Shown piece by piece: positions 28,893 through 37,291 of a stretch of DNA of 64,000 bases (position 1 is its first letter; each line of letters begins with the position of its first letter). A program made the position numbers and the translations under genes. Below the pieces are notes generated by a model, which searched no databases, was not told the DNA's origin, and was given only the letters and a program-made list of their open reading frames with translations. The stretch is from positions 1,736,001 through 1,800,000 of the forward strand of contig NZ_CP061941.1 of the NCBI RefSeq assembly GCF_014805825.1. The letters run 5' to 3'. Origin of the DNA: Marinomonas algicola. Lineage in GTDB: Bacteria > Pseudomonadota > Gammaproteobacteria > Pseudomonadales > Marinomonadaceae.

Positions 28893-29633
28893 TTACCAAG
28901 GTATCGGCTCAGCTTTCCAGTCCAGAAAAGCCACCTCAGAACTTGGCTGGCCATTAAAATTATTATTCTGGATTTTAAAAAGTTGTTTAGCAACAAATTC
29001 TGCAGTAAACAACTTACCATCAGGGACATTTTTTTGGAAAGGTTTTGACAGCTTGGTGTTAGTTGTGCCTGGATGAAACAAAATTAATTTTGTGTTTTTT
29101 GATTTCCTTGAAATTTCAATTGCAGCAGATGTAAACAACATATTAAGCGCGGCTTTTGATGCTCGGTAACTATACCAGCCCCCCAGTTTATTATCCCCAA
29201 GACTACCAACCCTAGCACTAAGAGCGATTATAGTGCACTTTTGCGTTTTGTCTAAGAGCGGCATGACACTGGCTAAGCACAGCATAGGTATTAAGGCATT
29301 GCTATTCATCAATCCATTAAAGTAATCATAGTCAAGTTCTGACAATTTCCTTTCTGGCATCTTATTTTCCATATGCAGTTGCCCATTAAAGATGATGACT
29401 TGGCTTACAAAAGAATTTGTCAAATTGATTTTCTGGGTAATTTTTGAGAGGCTTTCTTTTGAGTAGTCTGTCTCGTAATGACTAAGCTTTAGATTTTCGT
29501 AAATCGTATGCTCATTAGGCGTTCTACTCAGGCAGATCACCTGTAAAGACTTGTTTTGATTATTTAGCTCTTCAATATAGGCTTTAGCGATACCGCTGCT
29601 TGAACCAAATAAAATAATTGTTTCGTTCATCAT
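28893..29633 (-). CDS. Short-chain dehydrogenase/reductase family protein
   Basis: A 246-residue classical SDR. The N-terminal cofactor loop GSSSGIA, the catalytic Ser in LSARVGS and the YRASK active-site motif (Tyr-x3-Lys) are present; LFHPGTTNTKLS is the usual post-catalytic block. The substrate is unknown; it resembles CsgA-like or YciK-type SDRs. The upstream DCC-family gene ends three bases before its ATG, so the two form a translationally close pair. Its 3' end converges with bfd. Confidence 0.88.
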   Translation of the reverse strand: MMNETIILFGSSSGIAKAYIEELNNQNKSLQVICLSRTPNEHTIYENLKLSHYETDYSKESLSKITQKINLTNSFVSQVIIFNGQLHMENKMPERKLSELDYDYFNGLMNSNALIPMLCLASVMPLLDKTQKCTIIALSARVGSLGDNKLGGWYSYRASKAALNMLFTSAAIEISRKSKNTKLILFHPGTTNTKLSKPFQKNVPDGKLFTAEFVAKQLFKIQNNNFNGQPSSEVAFLDWKAEPIPW

Positions 29634-29636
29634 TTT

Positions 29637-30071
29637 TTATTCCTTATTTACAGGACAATTTTGATCTGCTTTTGATGGGGGTTGACACTGATCTTTTTGG
29701 ACGCACAATTTTGGTGACAGCAAGGAACTTATTCTCGTTCTGTGTCTCGCAAAAAATACATAGGCTTTATCAGCGAAGAAACGGATAACAGGCCAACGTA
29801 GTAGGTTGAGAAGAGGGTAATTAAAAAGTGTGTATTTGTCCGTTTTAGCCCATGCTTGTACAGTAACGTCAAGTCCATAAATCATATCTCCAGACTCTGT
29901 CTTTGCGTGCAGGATAGACAGGGCATGCTGAACGTTTATCTCAGGATAACGAGTAACAAAGTCAGCTGCATTTAAGTCCTCAAGATTAATTTGATCGTTT
30001 TTATCATGTCTCTTAAGTAACTGCATTTCGTGGTTACATAACGGACAATTACCATCATAGAAAATGATCAT
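29637..30071 (-). CDS. DCC-family (DUF393) thiol-disulfide oxidoreductase-like protein
   Basis: A 144-residue protein beginning MIIFYDGNCPLCNHEM, the signature of the DUF393/DCC family, with a CPLC motif suggestive of a thiol redox site. A hydrophobic LLNLLRWPVIRFFADKAY segment and a Cys-containing tail follow. DCC proteins are often found beside photolyase or SDR genes in marine bacteria; function is unproven. First gene of a pair with the SDR. The upstream 200-base gap faces the DUF3422 gene divergently. Confidence 0.85.
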   Translation of the reverse strand: MIIFYDGNCPLCNHEMQLLKRHDKNDQINLEDLNAADFVTRYPEINVQHALSILHAKTESGDMIYGLDVTVQAWAKTDKYTLFNYPLLNLLRWPVIRFFADKAYVFFARHRTRISSLLSPKLCVQKDQCQPPSKADQNCPVNKE

Positions 30072-30274
30072 TATCAGACCTTATTTAGTGTTGTACATTT
30101 ACATACGTTTTTTTTGGAAAAATGGATCGATGAAAATCGTTACAAGACGTAAATGTTAAGGAATAACCTAATGACTAAATAGTCGATTTAATCCCTTGCT
30201 AGGCCGATCTAAGACATTGTTACGTTTAGAATAAACTATTAGTATTTAGGAACATTATTTTTTTAGGTGACATT

Positions 30275-31606
30275 GTGGAGAGAGTTAACAATTCCTATGG
30301 ACTTAAAGTTCATCCAATGCGAGATGAGCTGTATGCTGAATTGCATTCACGTCCGTTTCAGGTGTTAAAAAGCCCAGCCAGAGCAAGTTATTTGGCCGTA
30401 CTTTCGAATGCTGAACAGAAAAATCAAGACTTTAAACATTTTTGCTTTTTATATGAAACGAATGGCTTAACGCCTCCCAAGGAAGATGGCGTTTGCATTG
30501 AGGTAGAAATTGGTAATTTGAAAATTCGAAGAGAGAAGCATATTGAGTTTATTTCTTATACCTTTAGTGAGTTAACCGTAAACCTTGAAAAAGACCCTTT
30601 TACCGATAATGCATTTCGATACTTACCAGATAATTGGTTACCAGCGTTACCGGGTACAGTCATAGCGGCCTTTCATATTGTTGTAGAAGATGCGAGAAAT
30701 CAAATTGACCCTGATCTAAGTATCGCTAAAAGCTTATTTGAAAATATGCGTTTAATTGGCAGTCGGCCGCAGAATGGTGATGCTCAAGTGTGGACAAGTT
30801 TTCAGGTTCATAGTGATGGCTGTGGTCGCTTTCTGATCTACAATAAAAACATGAGCGACAGTCAACTAGGGCGTATGGTCCAACGTATTGTTGAAATTGA
30901 AACATATCGATTAATGGCTCTTTTATCCCTTAGTTTAGCGCGTAAATACAGCACCAAATTAGCCTTGATGGATGAAAAACTGGCCGATACAACAGGGCGC
31001 TTAGCTGAGTCAAAAGAAAAATTGGATGAATCCGCTTTGTTGCGTGAACTTATTGATATGGCGGCATGGGTGGAAGCCGCTAGAGCGAGAACGACGTTTC
31101 GCTTCAGTGCAACCATGGCATATCAAGAGCTAGTGATGACGCGATTATCAGAGTTAAAAGAAGATGAGGTCTCCGGGCACTTAACGATGACAGAGTTTAT
31201 GACACGACGACTGGAGCCAGCGGTAAGGACCTGTAAAACCACAGGTGAGCACCTTGAGAACTTATCCAGAAGGATAGACAGAGTATCCGACATGATGAGA
31301 ACGCGAGTTGAGATGTCTATTGAATCACAAAATCAAGAAGTCCTGTCCTCGATGGATCGTCGTTCAGAAATACAGCTTGCCATGCAACATACTGTGGAAG
31401 GCTTGTCTGTAGCCGCAATTAGTTATTACAGTGTTGGTCTAATTAAATTTCTAATTGAGGCGCTTTATGATAAAGGTATTCAATTCGATAAGAGTTTAGT
31501 GATTGGAATTACAGTACCATTAGTAATTGCAGGGGTATGGTTCGCTACGAGAAAAATACATAAACGTTTCTTACGCCTTGCTGAGGAAAAAGCGAACTCC
31601 AAATAG
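30275..31606 (+). CDS. DUF3422 family membrane-anchored protein
   Basis: A 443-residue protein matching the DUF3422 family by its N-terminal HPMRDELYAELHSRPFQVL and the C-terminal pattern. The middle is rich in charged helices and probably coiled-coil. Two hydrophobic segments near the C-terminus (around residues 370-390 and 405-422, ending VIAGVWFATRKIHKRFL) suggest membrane anchoring. Function is unknown. GTG start is chosen because TTAGGTGAC lies just upstream and the encoded N-terminus fits the family. Confidence 0.85.
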   Translation: MERVNNSYGLKVHPMRDELYAELHSRPFQVLKSPARASYLAVLSNAEQKNQDFKHFCFLYETNGLTPPKEDGVCIEVEIGNLKIRREKHIEFISYTFSELTVNLEKDPFTDNAFRYLPDNWLPALPGTVIAAFHIVVEDARNQIDPDLSIAKSLFENMRLIGSRPQNGDAQVWTSFQVHSDGCGRFLIYNKNMSDSQLGRMVQRIVEIETYRLMALLSLSLARKYSTKLALMDEKLADTTGRLAESKEKLDESALLRELIDMAAWVEAARARTTFRFSATMAYQELVMTRLSELKEDEVSGHLTMTEFMTRRLEPAVRTCKTTGEHLENLSRRIDRVSDMMRTRVEMSIESQNQEVLSSMDRRSEIQLAMQHTVEGLSVAAISYYSVGLIKFLIEALYDKGIQFDKSLVIGITVPLVIAGVWFATRKIHKRFLRLAEEKANSK

Positions 31607-31639
31607 ACTGTAATATAGAGTGTAATAAATCTTAGGTTC

Positions 31640-32455
31640 TTATTCCGATAAAGAAAAAATTCGAGGTTCATCTTTTTTAGGTAAGTGTATCAGTGTCAAG
31701 TTACTTCGTTTTGCAAGTGTGACAGCCAAGGTACTTGGGGATGCTAAATGTATCAGTCTAGATAAGCCTGCTCGTACGGCTTTTTGAATTAATTCCGTAC
31801 TACAACGGCTGGACATCACAACACTGTGATTATGTAGATCTATATTGTTCATAAGAGCGTAACCAATAATTTTATCTAAGGCGTTGTGTCGTCCGATGTC
31901 TTCCATACAAATGATAGGTTGGTTGTGTTCTGATAGTAATAGTGCCGCATGAATGGCTCCGGTTACTTTGCCTAGTCTTTGAGTAGAGAAAAGTAATTCT
32001 CTTAGATGTAATAAATCTTCTTTGTTAATGTTATTACTTTTTGGAAGCGTATCTAGTTTTGGTAAGGCGTATTTAATGGATTCTACACCACATAAACCAC
32101 AACCTGTTGCCCCTATCCTTGCCTGCTTTATTCGCTTAAAGTCATTAAGCTTTCTCGGGCTTAAATCCAAATTAATTGATAAACTCAATATGGTCGACTC
32201 AGCAGAATCGTTTTCTGTTTGCTGTAGAGTGAGGTCCCTTACTTCTGCTAAGTCATCAATCAAACCTTCACTTAGAGCAAATCCTATTACAAAAGCATCT
32301 AGATGGATAGGTGTTGTCATCATTACAGCATGGGCTATACCATTAATCGTAATCGCAACGGGTACTTCTTCCACTAAAGGGGTTAAAGCAATGTGAGACG
32401 CGTTGTTACCGAAGAGGTAGTCCACATTTTGAATACTGTTGAATGAAAAAGACAT
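31640..32455 (-). CDS. fdhD: Formate dehydrogenase accessory sulfurtransferase FdhD
   Basis: FdhD transfers sulfur from IscS to the molybdenum (bis-MGD) cofactor of formate dehydrogenases. The 271-residue protein contains the CxxC motif in GATGCGLCGVE and the conserved blocks MEDIGRHNALDKIIGYA and SSRCSTELIQKA. No formate dehydrogenase genes lie in the window, so its client enzyme must be elsewhere. Confidence 0.95.
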   Translation of the reverse strand: MSFSFNSIQNVDYLFGNNASHIALTPLVEEVPVAITINGIAHAVMMTTPIHLDAFVIGFALSEGLIDDLAEVRDLTLQQTENDSAESTILSLSINLDLSPRKLNDFKRIKQARIGATGCGLCGVESIKYALPKLDTLPKSNNINKEDLLHLRELLFSTQRLGKVTGAIHAALLLSEHNQPIICMEDIGRHNALDKIIGYALMNNIDLHNHSVVMSSRCSTELIQKAVRAGLSRLIHLASPSTLAVTLAKRSNLTLIHLPKKDEPRIFSLSE

Positions 32456-32539
32456 ATCTTAGCCTGTTAAAATGGAAATGTTTTTATACTACTTTGATAC
32501 ACGACCGTCTAGCTATTCGGTTTTTGCAATGAAAAAACA

Positions 32540-33949
32540 CTACCGTTTCATATTCTTAAGCCGTTTACTAAGAGCGGGTTGTGATATTCCAAGCATCTGA
32601 GAGGCAATGGATTGGTTGTTGTTTGATCGTCTCATAGCTTCTTCGACGAGTTGATCGGCAAGAGCGGATAAAGTGGGTAATTTTGAGCTATTTGGAAAAA
32701 CGGCTGTAGGCTCTTGTTGTTGGAGAGGGTTTTCATTAACAAACAGAGATTGCAAAGCGGATTTATTTAATACGCCATCTTTTGAACGGCTAACGGCATC
32801 GAATAAAAGTGATTTTAATTCCCTGGTATTCCCTGGAAAAGGGTAATCTGCTAACTGATAAGCGAGTGACTTGTCATACTGCAGAGTGTCTATTTTCATT
32901 TCTTTACATGCTTGTTGAATAAAATGTTCTATTAAAATTGGTAAGTCGGACACTCTATCCCGTAGAGGGGGAATTGAGACCATATGTATTTTTAATCGGT
33001 AATATAAATCTTTACGAAATTTGCCTTCACTTTGACGTTTTTCTAGGTTTTGATGAGTAGCGACAATGATGCGAGCTTGCGATCGTTTAGGTTTATCGCT
33101 ACCGAGTGGATAATACTCACCTTCTTGTAAAAGGCGTAATAATTTCACCTGCGATGACGCACTTAAATCGCCGATTTCATCTAGAAACAAGGTTCCTTGA
33201 TTGGCTTTTTCAATTAATCCTGAACGATCTTTATCTGCCCCTGTGAATGCCCCTTTACTATGACCGAATAAAGTGTCTGCAAAAATATTGTCGTCGAGTC
33301 CGGCCACATTTATAGTGATCAGTTGGCCACTTCTTTGGCTTAACCTGTGTGTGGCTTGAGCAATTAGCTCCTTACCCGCGCCACTTTCTCCCATAATAAG
33401 GACCGGATGGCGAGTGGTTGCAATAGATTCTAAATATTGAAAAATTGACCACATGTTCGCATCGGCTGTAATAAAATTCGCAAAGGCTTCTGGTGTAGAC
33501 AGATCGTTAGAGAGTACTTTTCGACGTAGGGCTTGGTTTTCTATTGAAAGCTCTTGGGTGCGAATGGCTCTTTTCAAACCTTCAAGTATTTCACTTGGGT
33601 CTGAGGTTTTTACAAAATAATCAAATGCCCCAAGTTTCACGCATTCAACAGCGGTTTCTAGTTGATTAATGCCACTCAAGATAATGACACAAACGTCTGG
33701 GTATTCTTCGTTTAGCCAAATAAGCAGATCTTTACCAGATACTTTTGGCATGGTTAGGTCAAGTAAAATTAAACCAATAGAATGTTGATTATTTTGCATT
33801 AATGCAGGGACATTTTCAGGTTGGGAACAAGAAACTAAATTAGTAAAGCCATGACGTTCAAAACTCAGTAATGTGCTCCTCAGGAAAGGGATTTCATCAT
33901 CAACAAGCAAGATCTCAAATTGTGGGTAAAGATTAGATAATGTGTTCAT
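32540..33949 (-). CDS. Sigma-54-dependent NtrC-family response regulator
   Basis: A 469-residue activator with three parts: receiver domain (about 12-125, phospho-Asp in LILLDLTMP), AAA+ domain (about 165-390; Walker A GESGAGKE, sigma-54 contact loop GAFTGA, Walker B LFLDEIG) and a C-terminal Fis-type helix-turn-helix (NNQSIASQMLGISQPALSKR). It lies 35 bases downstream of the sensor kinase, so the two are a two-component pair. The divergent TRAP transporter has a -24/-12 promoter, making it the probable target. Confidence 0.95.
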   Translation of the reverse strand: MNTLSNLYPQFEILLVDDEIPFLRSTLLSFERHGFTNLVSCSQPENVPALMQNNQHSIGLILLDLTMPKVSGKDLLIWLNEEYPDVCVIILSGINQLETAVECVKLGAFDYFVKTSDPSEILEGLKRAIRTQELSIENQALRRKVLSNDLSTPEAFANFITADANMWSIFQYLESIATTRHPVLIMGESGAGKELIAQATHRLSQRSGQLITINVAGLDDNIFADTLFGHSKGAFTGADKDRSGLIEKANQGTLFLDEIGDLSASSQVKLLRLLQEGEYYPLGSDKPKRSQARIIVATHQNLEKRQSEGKFRKDLYYRLKIHMVSIPPLRDRVSDLPILIEHFIQQACKEMKIDTLQYDKSLAYQLADYPFPGNTRELKSLLFDAVSRSKDGVLNKSALQSLFVNENPLQQQEPTAVFPNSSKLPTLSALADQLVEEAMRRSNNNQSIASQMLGISQPALSKRLKNMKR

Positions 33950-33984
33950 AGAGAAGGCCTCGAAGTAACGGTGTTTAGGAAGAA

Positions 33985-35751
33985 TTAAACGTCGGATGCT
34001 GAGAGAGAATTTATAATGGGTAGTTTTACTATGACCTTTGTCCCTAAGCCAACGACTGAATCGAAACTCATGGATCCATGATAAGAGGAAATAATACCAG
34101 AGGAGACGGAAAGACCAAGCCCTGTGCCACCCGCTTCTCTTTTAGTTGTAAAGAAAGGTTCGCTGAGTCTCGGCAGGTGCTCGGCTTTAATTCCCTTTCC
34201 TTGATCTTCAAGTGTGATGGTCGCTTCTTCTTTATCTACATCAAAATACGTCGAAAGTTGAATGCGTTTGTCTGTGTCTTCTAGGGAGTCACAGGCATTA
34301 ATAATTAAGTTGATAATGACTTGTTCAATGCGCTGTGGATTAGCATAAATTGATAGATTTTTTGGGTCTAAATTGAGGTCAAAATGCGCGGTGGCATTGC
34401 GTATAGAAGCATCCACTAGTCGAACGGATGTGGAGATTAAATCGTTTAGTGGGACAAGATGTTTATTGTCCTCCGCTTCAACTCGAGCAAAGTCTTTTAA
34501 GTCATTAACAATGTCGCGTATTTTAATGGTGCTGTGATTCATCTCATGCATTATATAAGGTAGTTCTTCTTTAATTCTCGAAAAAGGCAGCCCTGCAAGC
34601 GTTATGTTTTCATATTCTGGGTGGCGCTCTAAGTAGGGGAGGGCATCTTCCCACGCGGACTTAAGTAATGGAAGATTGACTATTAACAGACCGGTAGGGT
34701 TGTTAATTTCATGTGCTACCCCAGAAACTAAAACGCCTAAAGAGGCCATTTTATCAGCTTGGATTAGTTGTTGCTGCTGATCTTTTAGTTGCTGAGAGCG
34801 TTTATCAACTTCTTTTCTTAGCATGCTATTCCAAACAACAACAGCCATAAAAATAAGGCTTAGGACGCCTAAGAAGTAAACGGCAAAAGGACCAATGGTC
34901 TTTATTAAGGAATCTTGCTTTTCAAGTGTGCCTAACCATTTATCGTAAATTTTTTGTTGAATACCGGTATTCTTTAAAATAGCCAACCCTTCACTAAATC
35001 TAGCAATTAATTCTTCATTCCCTGCGAGTGCACCATAACTTAAACGCTGGCCGCTTACTGGATTAAAGACGGGACGAATGTTGTTTAAATTAAGTTCTTT
35101 ACTTAAATATAAACTTGGTAAATTTGCAACTAAGGCAAAATCATAGTTGCCTGCAGATAATTGTCTTAGCGCTTCGGTGTGGGTTTTTGTGGGAATAATC
35201 CTTGCGCCTAGATCTTTTTCAATAAGGAATTCATGCATGATACTGGCATCTTGAACTATGACAGATTTATTTCTTAACGCTTCAATAGAGTGAATTTTAG
35301 AGTCATCCGTACGCGCAAATATTGATTGATTCGTGATAGAGTGAGGGGAAGAAAAAGCAATGATTTTCGCTCTGTCATCAGAGTAAGCAATGCTTTGGAG
35401 TGCATCAAACTCTCCACTGTGTAAGCCATTTAACGCATTTTGCCAATCCGTCATAATAATTTCGATTTTAAGTCCCATGACTTGTGCAATGGCTTTTGTT
35501 AGTTCAACACTGTATCCACTTGCTTCTCCTTGTTCATTAAGATATTCGTAAGGGGGATAGCTGCTGTCGGCGGCAATTTTTATAACTAGGCTGTTCTCTC
35601 TAACCCCTGTTGCGGGGATCGCAGCATTATCTTTTAAAGAAGGAGGAGGAGGGGTGTCTGTCGTATTGGAATGTGTTTTAGTGGTGAAGAGCGATAGACT
35701 GATCAATAAACAATAAGTCATAAAATTAACTATGAGAGACGTTTTAGTCAT
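33985..35751 (-). CDS. Sensor histidine kinase with periplasmic solute-binding (SBP3-type) sensor
   Basis: A 588-residue membrane kinase. A signal-like N-terminus (residues 1-28) precedes a family 3 solute-binding domain (about 48-270; YPPYEYLNEQGEASGYSVEL, MTDWQNALNGLHSGEFDAL). One transmembrane segment (IGPFAVYFLGVLSLIFMAVV) leads to a coiled coil, then the HisKA domain with phospho-acceptor His347 in GVAHEINNPTGLL and a HATPase domain (NLIINACDSL, TGLGLSVSSGI). The periplasmic domain should sense a small ligand, perhaps the TRAP substrate. It is the first gene of the operon with the response regulator. Confidence 0.94.
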   Translation of the reverse strand: MTKTSLIVNFMTYCLLISLSLFTTKTHSNTTDTPPPPSLKDNAAIPATGVRENSLVIKIAADSSYPPYEYLNEQGEASGYSVELTKAIAQVMGLKIEIIMTDWQNALNGLHSGEFDALQSIAYSDDRAKIIAFSSPHSITNQSIFARTDDSKIHSIEALRNKSVIVQDASIMHEFLIEKDLGARIIPTKTHTEALRQLSAGNYDFALVANLPSLYLSKELNLNNIRPVFNPVSGQRLSYGALAGNEELIARFSEGLAILKNTGIQQKIYDKWLGTLEKQDSLIKTIGPFAVYFLGVLSLIFMAVVVWNSMLRKEVDKRSQQLKDQQQQLIQADKMASLGVLVSGVAHEINNPTGLLIVNLPLLKSAWEDALPYLERHPEYENITLAGLPFSRIKEELPYIMHEMNHSTIKIRDIVNDLKDFARVEAEDNKHLVPLNDLISTSVRLVDASIRNATAHFDLNLDPKNLSIYANPQRIEQVIINLIINACDSLEDTDKRIQLSTYFDVDKEEATITLEDQGKGIKAEHLPRLSEPFFTTKREAGGTGLGLSVSSGIISSYHGSMSFDSVVGLGTKVIVKLPIINSLSASDV

Positions 35752-35859
35752 ATAGCAGCCTAATTCTTTATCTAATGAAGATAAGTTTAATTAAAATAGC
35801 TGCGTACACTAGCATTTTAATTACATGATTCAAATATAAGAGCCAAACATCTTTTTTCC

Positions 35860-35873
35860 ATAACTTATGTTAT
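35860..35873. promoter_or_regulatory. Palindrome ATAAC-N4-GTTAT (distal activator site candidate)
   Basis: ATAACTTATGTTAT shares both half-sites and spacing with a second palindrome 123 bp nearer the transporter. It lies about 200 bases upstream of the -24/-12 promoter, where sigma-54 enhancer sites are normally found. Confidence 0.55.
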
Positions 35874-35980
35874 AGAGAGGGCTCTCGATATATCTTTTAT
35901 TATATTTCTACGTTTTTCTAATAATTTCAAAGGCTTTGATGGATTATAAGTAGGCGATTGGCCTATTTGGTGATTGACGT

Positions 35981-35998
35981 TTATAACGTTTGTTATAA
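35981..35998. promoter_or_regulatory. Palindrome TTATAAC-N4-GTTATAA (proximal activator site candidate)
   Basis: A perfect 7+7 inverted repeat (TTATAAC, GTTT, GTTATAA) about 80 bases upstream of the -24 element. With the distal copy it forms a likely pair of enhancer sites for the adjacent sigma-54 response regulator. Confidence 0.6.
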
Positions 35999-36071
35999 AT
36001 GAAATTGCTCCATTTTTATTGAAAATCATATTAACTCTTTATTTTCAATGATTTATGCTCGTTTTTGTTGA

Positions 36072-36088
36072 TTGGCATAGCCATTGCT
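36072..36088 (+). promoter_or_regulatory. Sigma-54 (-24/-12) promoter of the TRAP operon
   Basis: TTGGCATAGCCATTGCT matches the sigma-54 consensus YTGGCACGRNNNTTGCW at 15 of 17 positions, with the invariant GG and GC at the required 12-base offset. It lies 52 bases before the solute-receptor ATG, opposite a sigma-54 response regulator operon. Confidence 0.85.
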
Positions 36089-36139
36089 ATGTAGTCTTTC
36101 GGTAAAGTTAATAACATTAAAATGCAAAAAGAGAGCGAT

Positions 36140-37114
36140 ATGACTATAACAAAAACAATCCTGAAATCTTTAATTGTCCCTACACTTGCAGGTGCCTCTG
36201 TACTAACGATGGCACAAAATACTGAGTTTGTTTCGATCGGTACTGGTGGCGTTACGGGTGTCTATTACCCTGCGGGTGGCTCAATTTGTCGTATGTTAAA
36301 CAAAGAGCGCAAAACAACGGGTATTCGTTGTTCTGTTGAATCAACGGGTGGTTCCGGATATAACGTTAACAGTATTCGGGCTGGAGAGTTAGAGTTTGGT
36401 ATTGCTCAATCAGATGTGCAAGCCGCTGCTTTAGCTGGTATTGGGCAATTTGAAGGGAATCCTTACCCTAAACTACGTTCTGTTTTCTCTCTTCATCCAG
36501 AACCCATCCATATGATGGCAAGAGCCGATTCAGATATTAAGACTTTTGATGATTTAAAAGGAAAGCGAGTTAACATTGGTAATCCTGGATCAGGTAACCG
36601 CTCAATGATGGATCTTCTGATGGCTGAAAAAGGTTGGACAAAAGACTCTTTTGCCATTGCCGCAGAATTAAAATCGTCAGAACAAGCTCAAGCTTTGTGT
36701 GACGATAAATTTGATGTGACGATCTGGTTATCTGGCTTGCCTAATGGTTCTGCACAAGAAGCGACAACAACATGCGACATTAACATGATTCCGATGAATG
36801 ACGTTGCGGCTAAGAGCATCATGATGACGCGTAATGAGTTTTCTTCTGCGGTCATTCCTGGGGGCATGTACGCAGGTAATGAAAATGACATACCTACATT
36901 TGGTCCAAAAGCAACGTTAGTAACCTCGACTGATGTCTCAGAAAAAGCCGTTTACGAGTTAACAAAAGCGGTTTTTGAAAACTTTGACTCGTTCAAACGC
37001 TTACACCCAGCCTTTGCAAATCTGGATCCGGTAGAAATGGCTAGCTCTTCATTGGTTGCTCCGCTTCATCCTGGAGCTGAGAAATATTATCGTGAACAAG
37101 GTTACTTAAAATAA
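36140..37114 (+). CDS. TAXI-family TRAP transporter solute receptor
   Basis: A 324-residue periplasmic solute receptor. A signal peptide (MTITKTILKSLIVPTLAGAS, cleavage near VLTMAQ) precedes the TAXI hallmark FVSIGTGGVTGVYYPAGG and GNPGSGNRSMMDLL. It delivers substrate, usually a dicarboxylate or amino acid-like compound, to the fused permease encoded next. The second ATG is chosen: AGAGAGCGAT lies directly before it, whereas the ATG six codons earlier has no ribosome site and would put charged residues before the signal peptide. Confidence 0.93.
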   Translation: MTITKTILKSLIVPTLAGASVLTMAQNTEFVSIGTGGVTGVYYPAGGSICRMLNKERKTTGIRCSVESTGGSGYNVNSIRAGELEFGIAQSDVQAAALAGIGQFEGNPYPKLRSVFSLHPEPIHMMARADSDIKTFDDLKGKRVNIGNPGSGNRSMMDLLMAEKGWTKDSFAIAAELKSSEQAQALCDDKFDVTIWLSGLPNGSAQEATTTCDINMIPMNDVAAKSIMMTRNEFSSAVIPGGMYAGNENDIPTFGPKATLVTSTDVSEKAVYELTKAVFENFDSFKRLHPAFANLDPVEMASSSLVAPLHPGAEKYYREQGYLK

Positions 37115-37142
37115 GCGATTGCTTATGTCGTAGTCTTTATTT

Positions 37143-37180
37143 ATTCAGTGGACGACTTTTAAGCTCGTCCACTGAATTTT
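37143..37180 (+). terminator. Intercistronic terminator between receptor and permease
   Basis: A perfect 13-bp stem (ATTCAGTGGACGA and its complement) with a 9-base loop is followed by only four T before ATGG. It probably terminates partly, giving more receptor than permease, as is common in binding-protein transport operons. Confidence 0.7.
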
Positions 37181-37291
37181 ATGGTAATCACCCACCTTTT
37201 TCTAATTTCTGAGTATTCGCCTCGAAGGCGCTTTTTAAAAGTCATCCTTAATGTGTTGAATAATACAGAATGTTTAATTTCTGGAGCTTGA

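Noticed and set aside
36122..36139. Earlier ATG as the start of the TAXI receptor
   Set aside because: It adds six residues before the signal peptide and has no ribosome site, whereas the second ATG has one.
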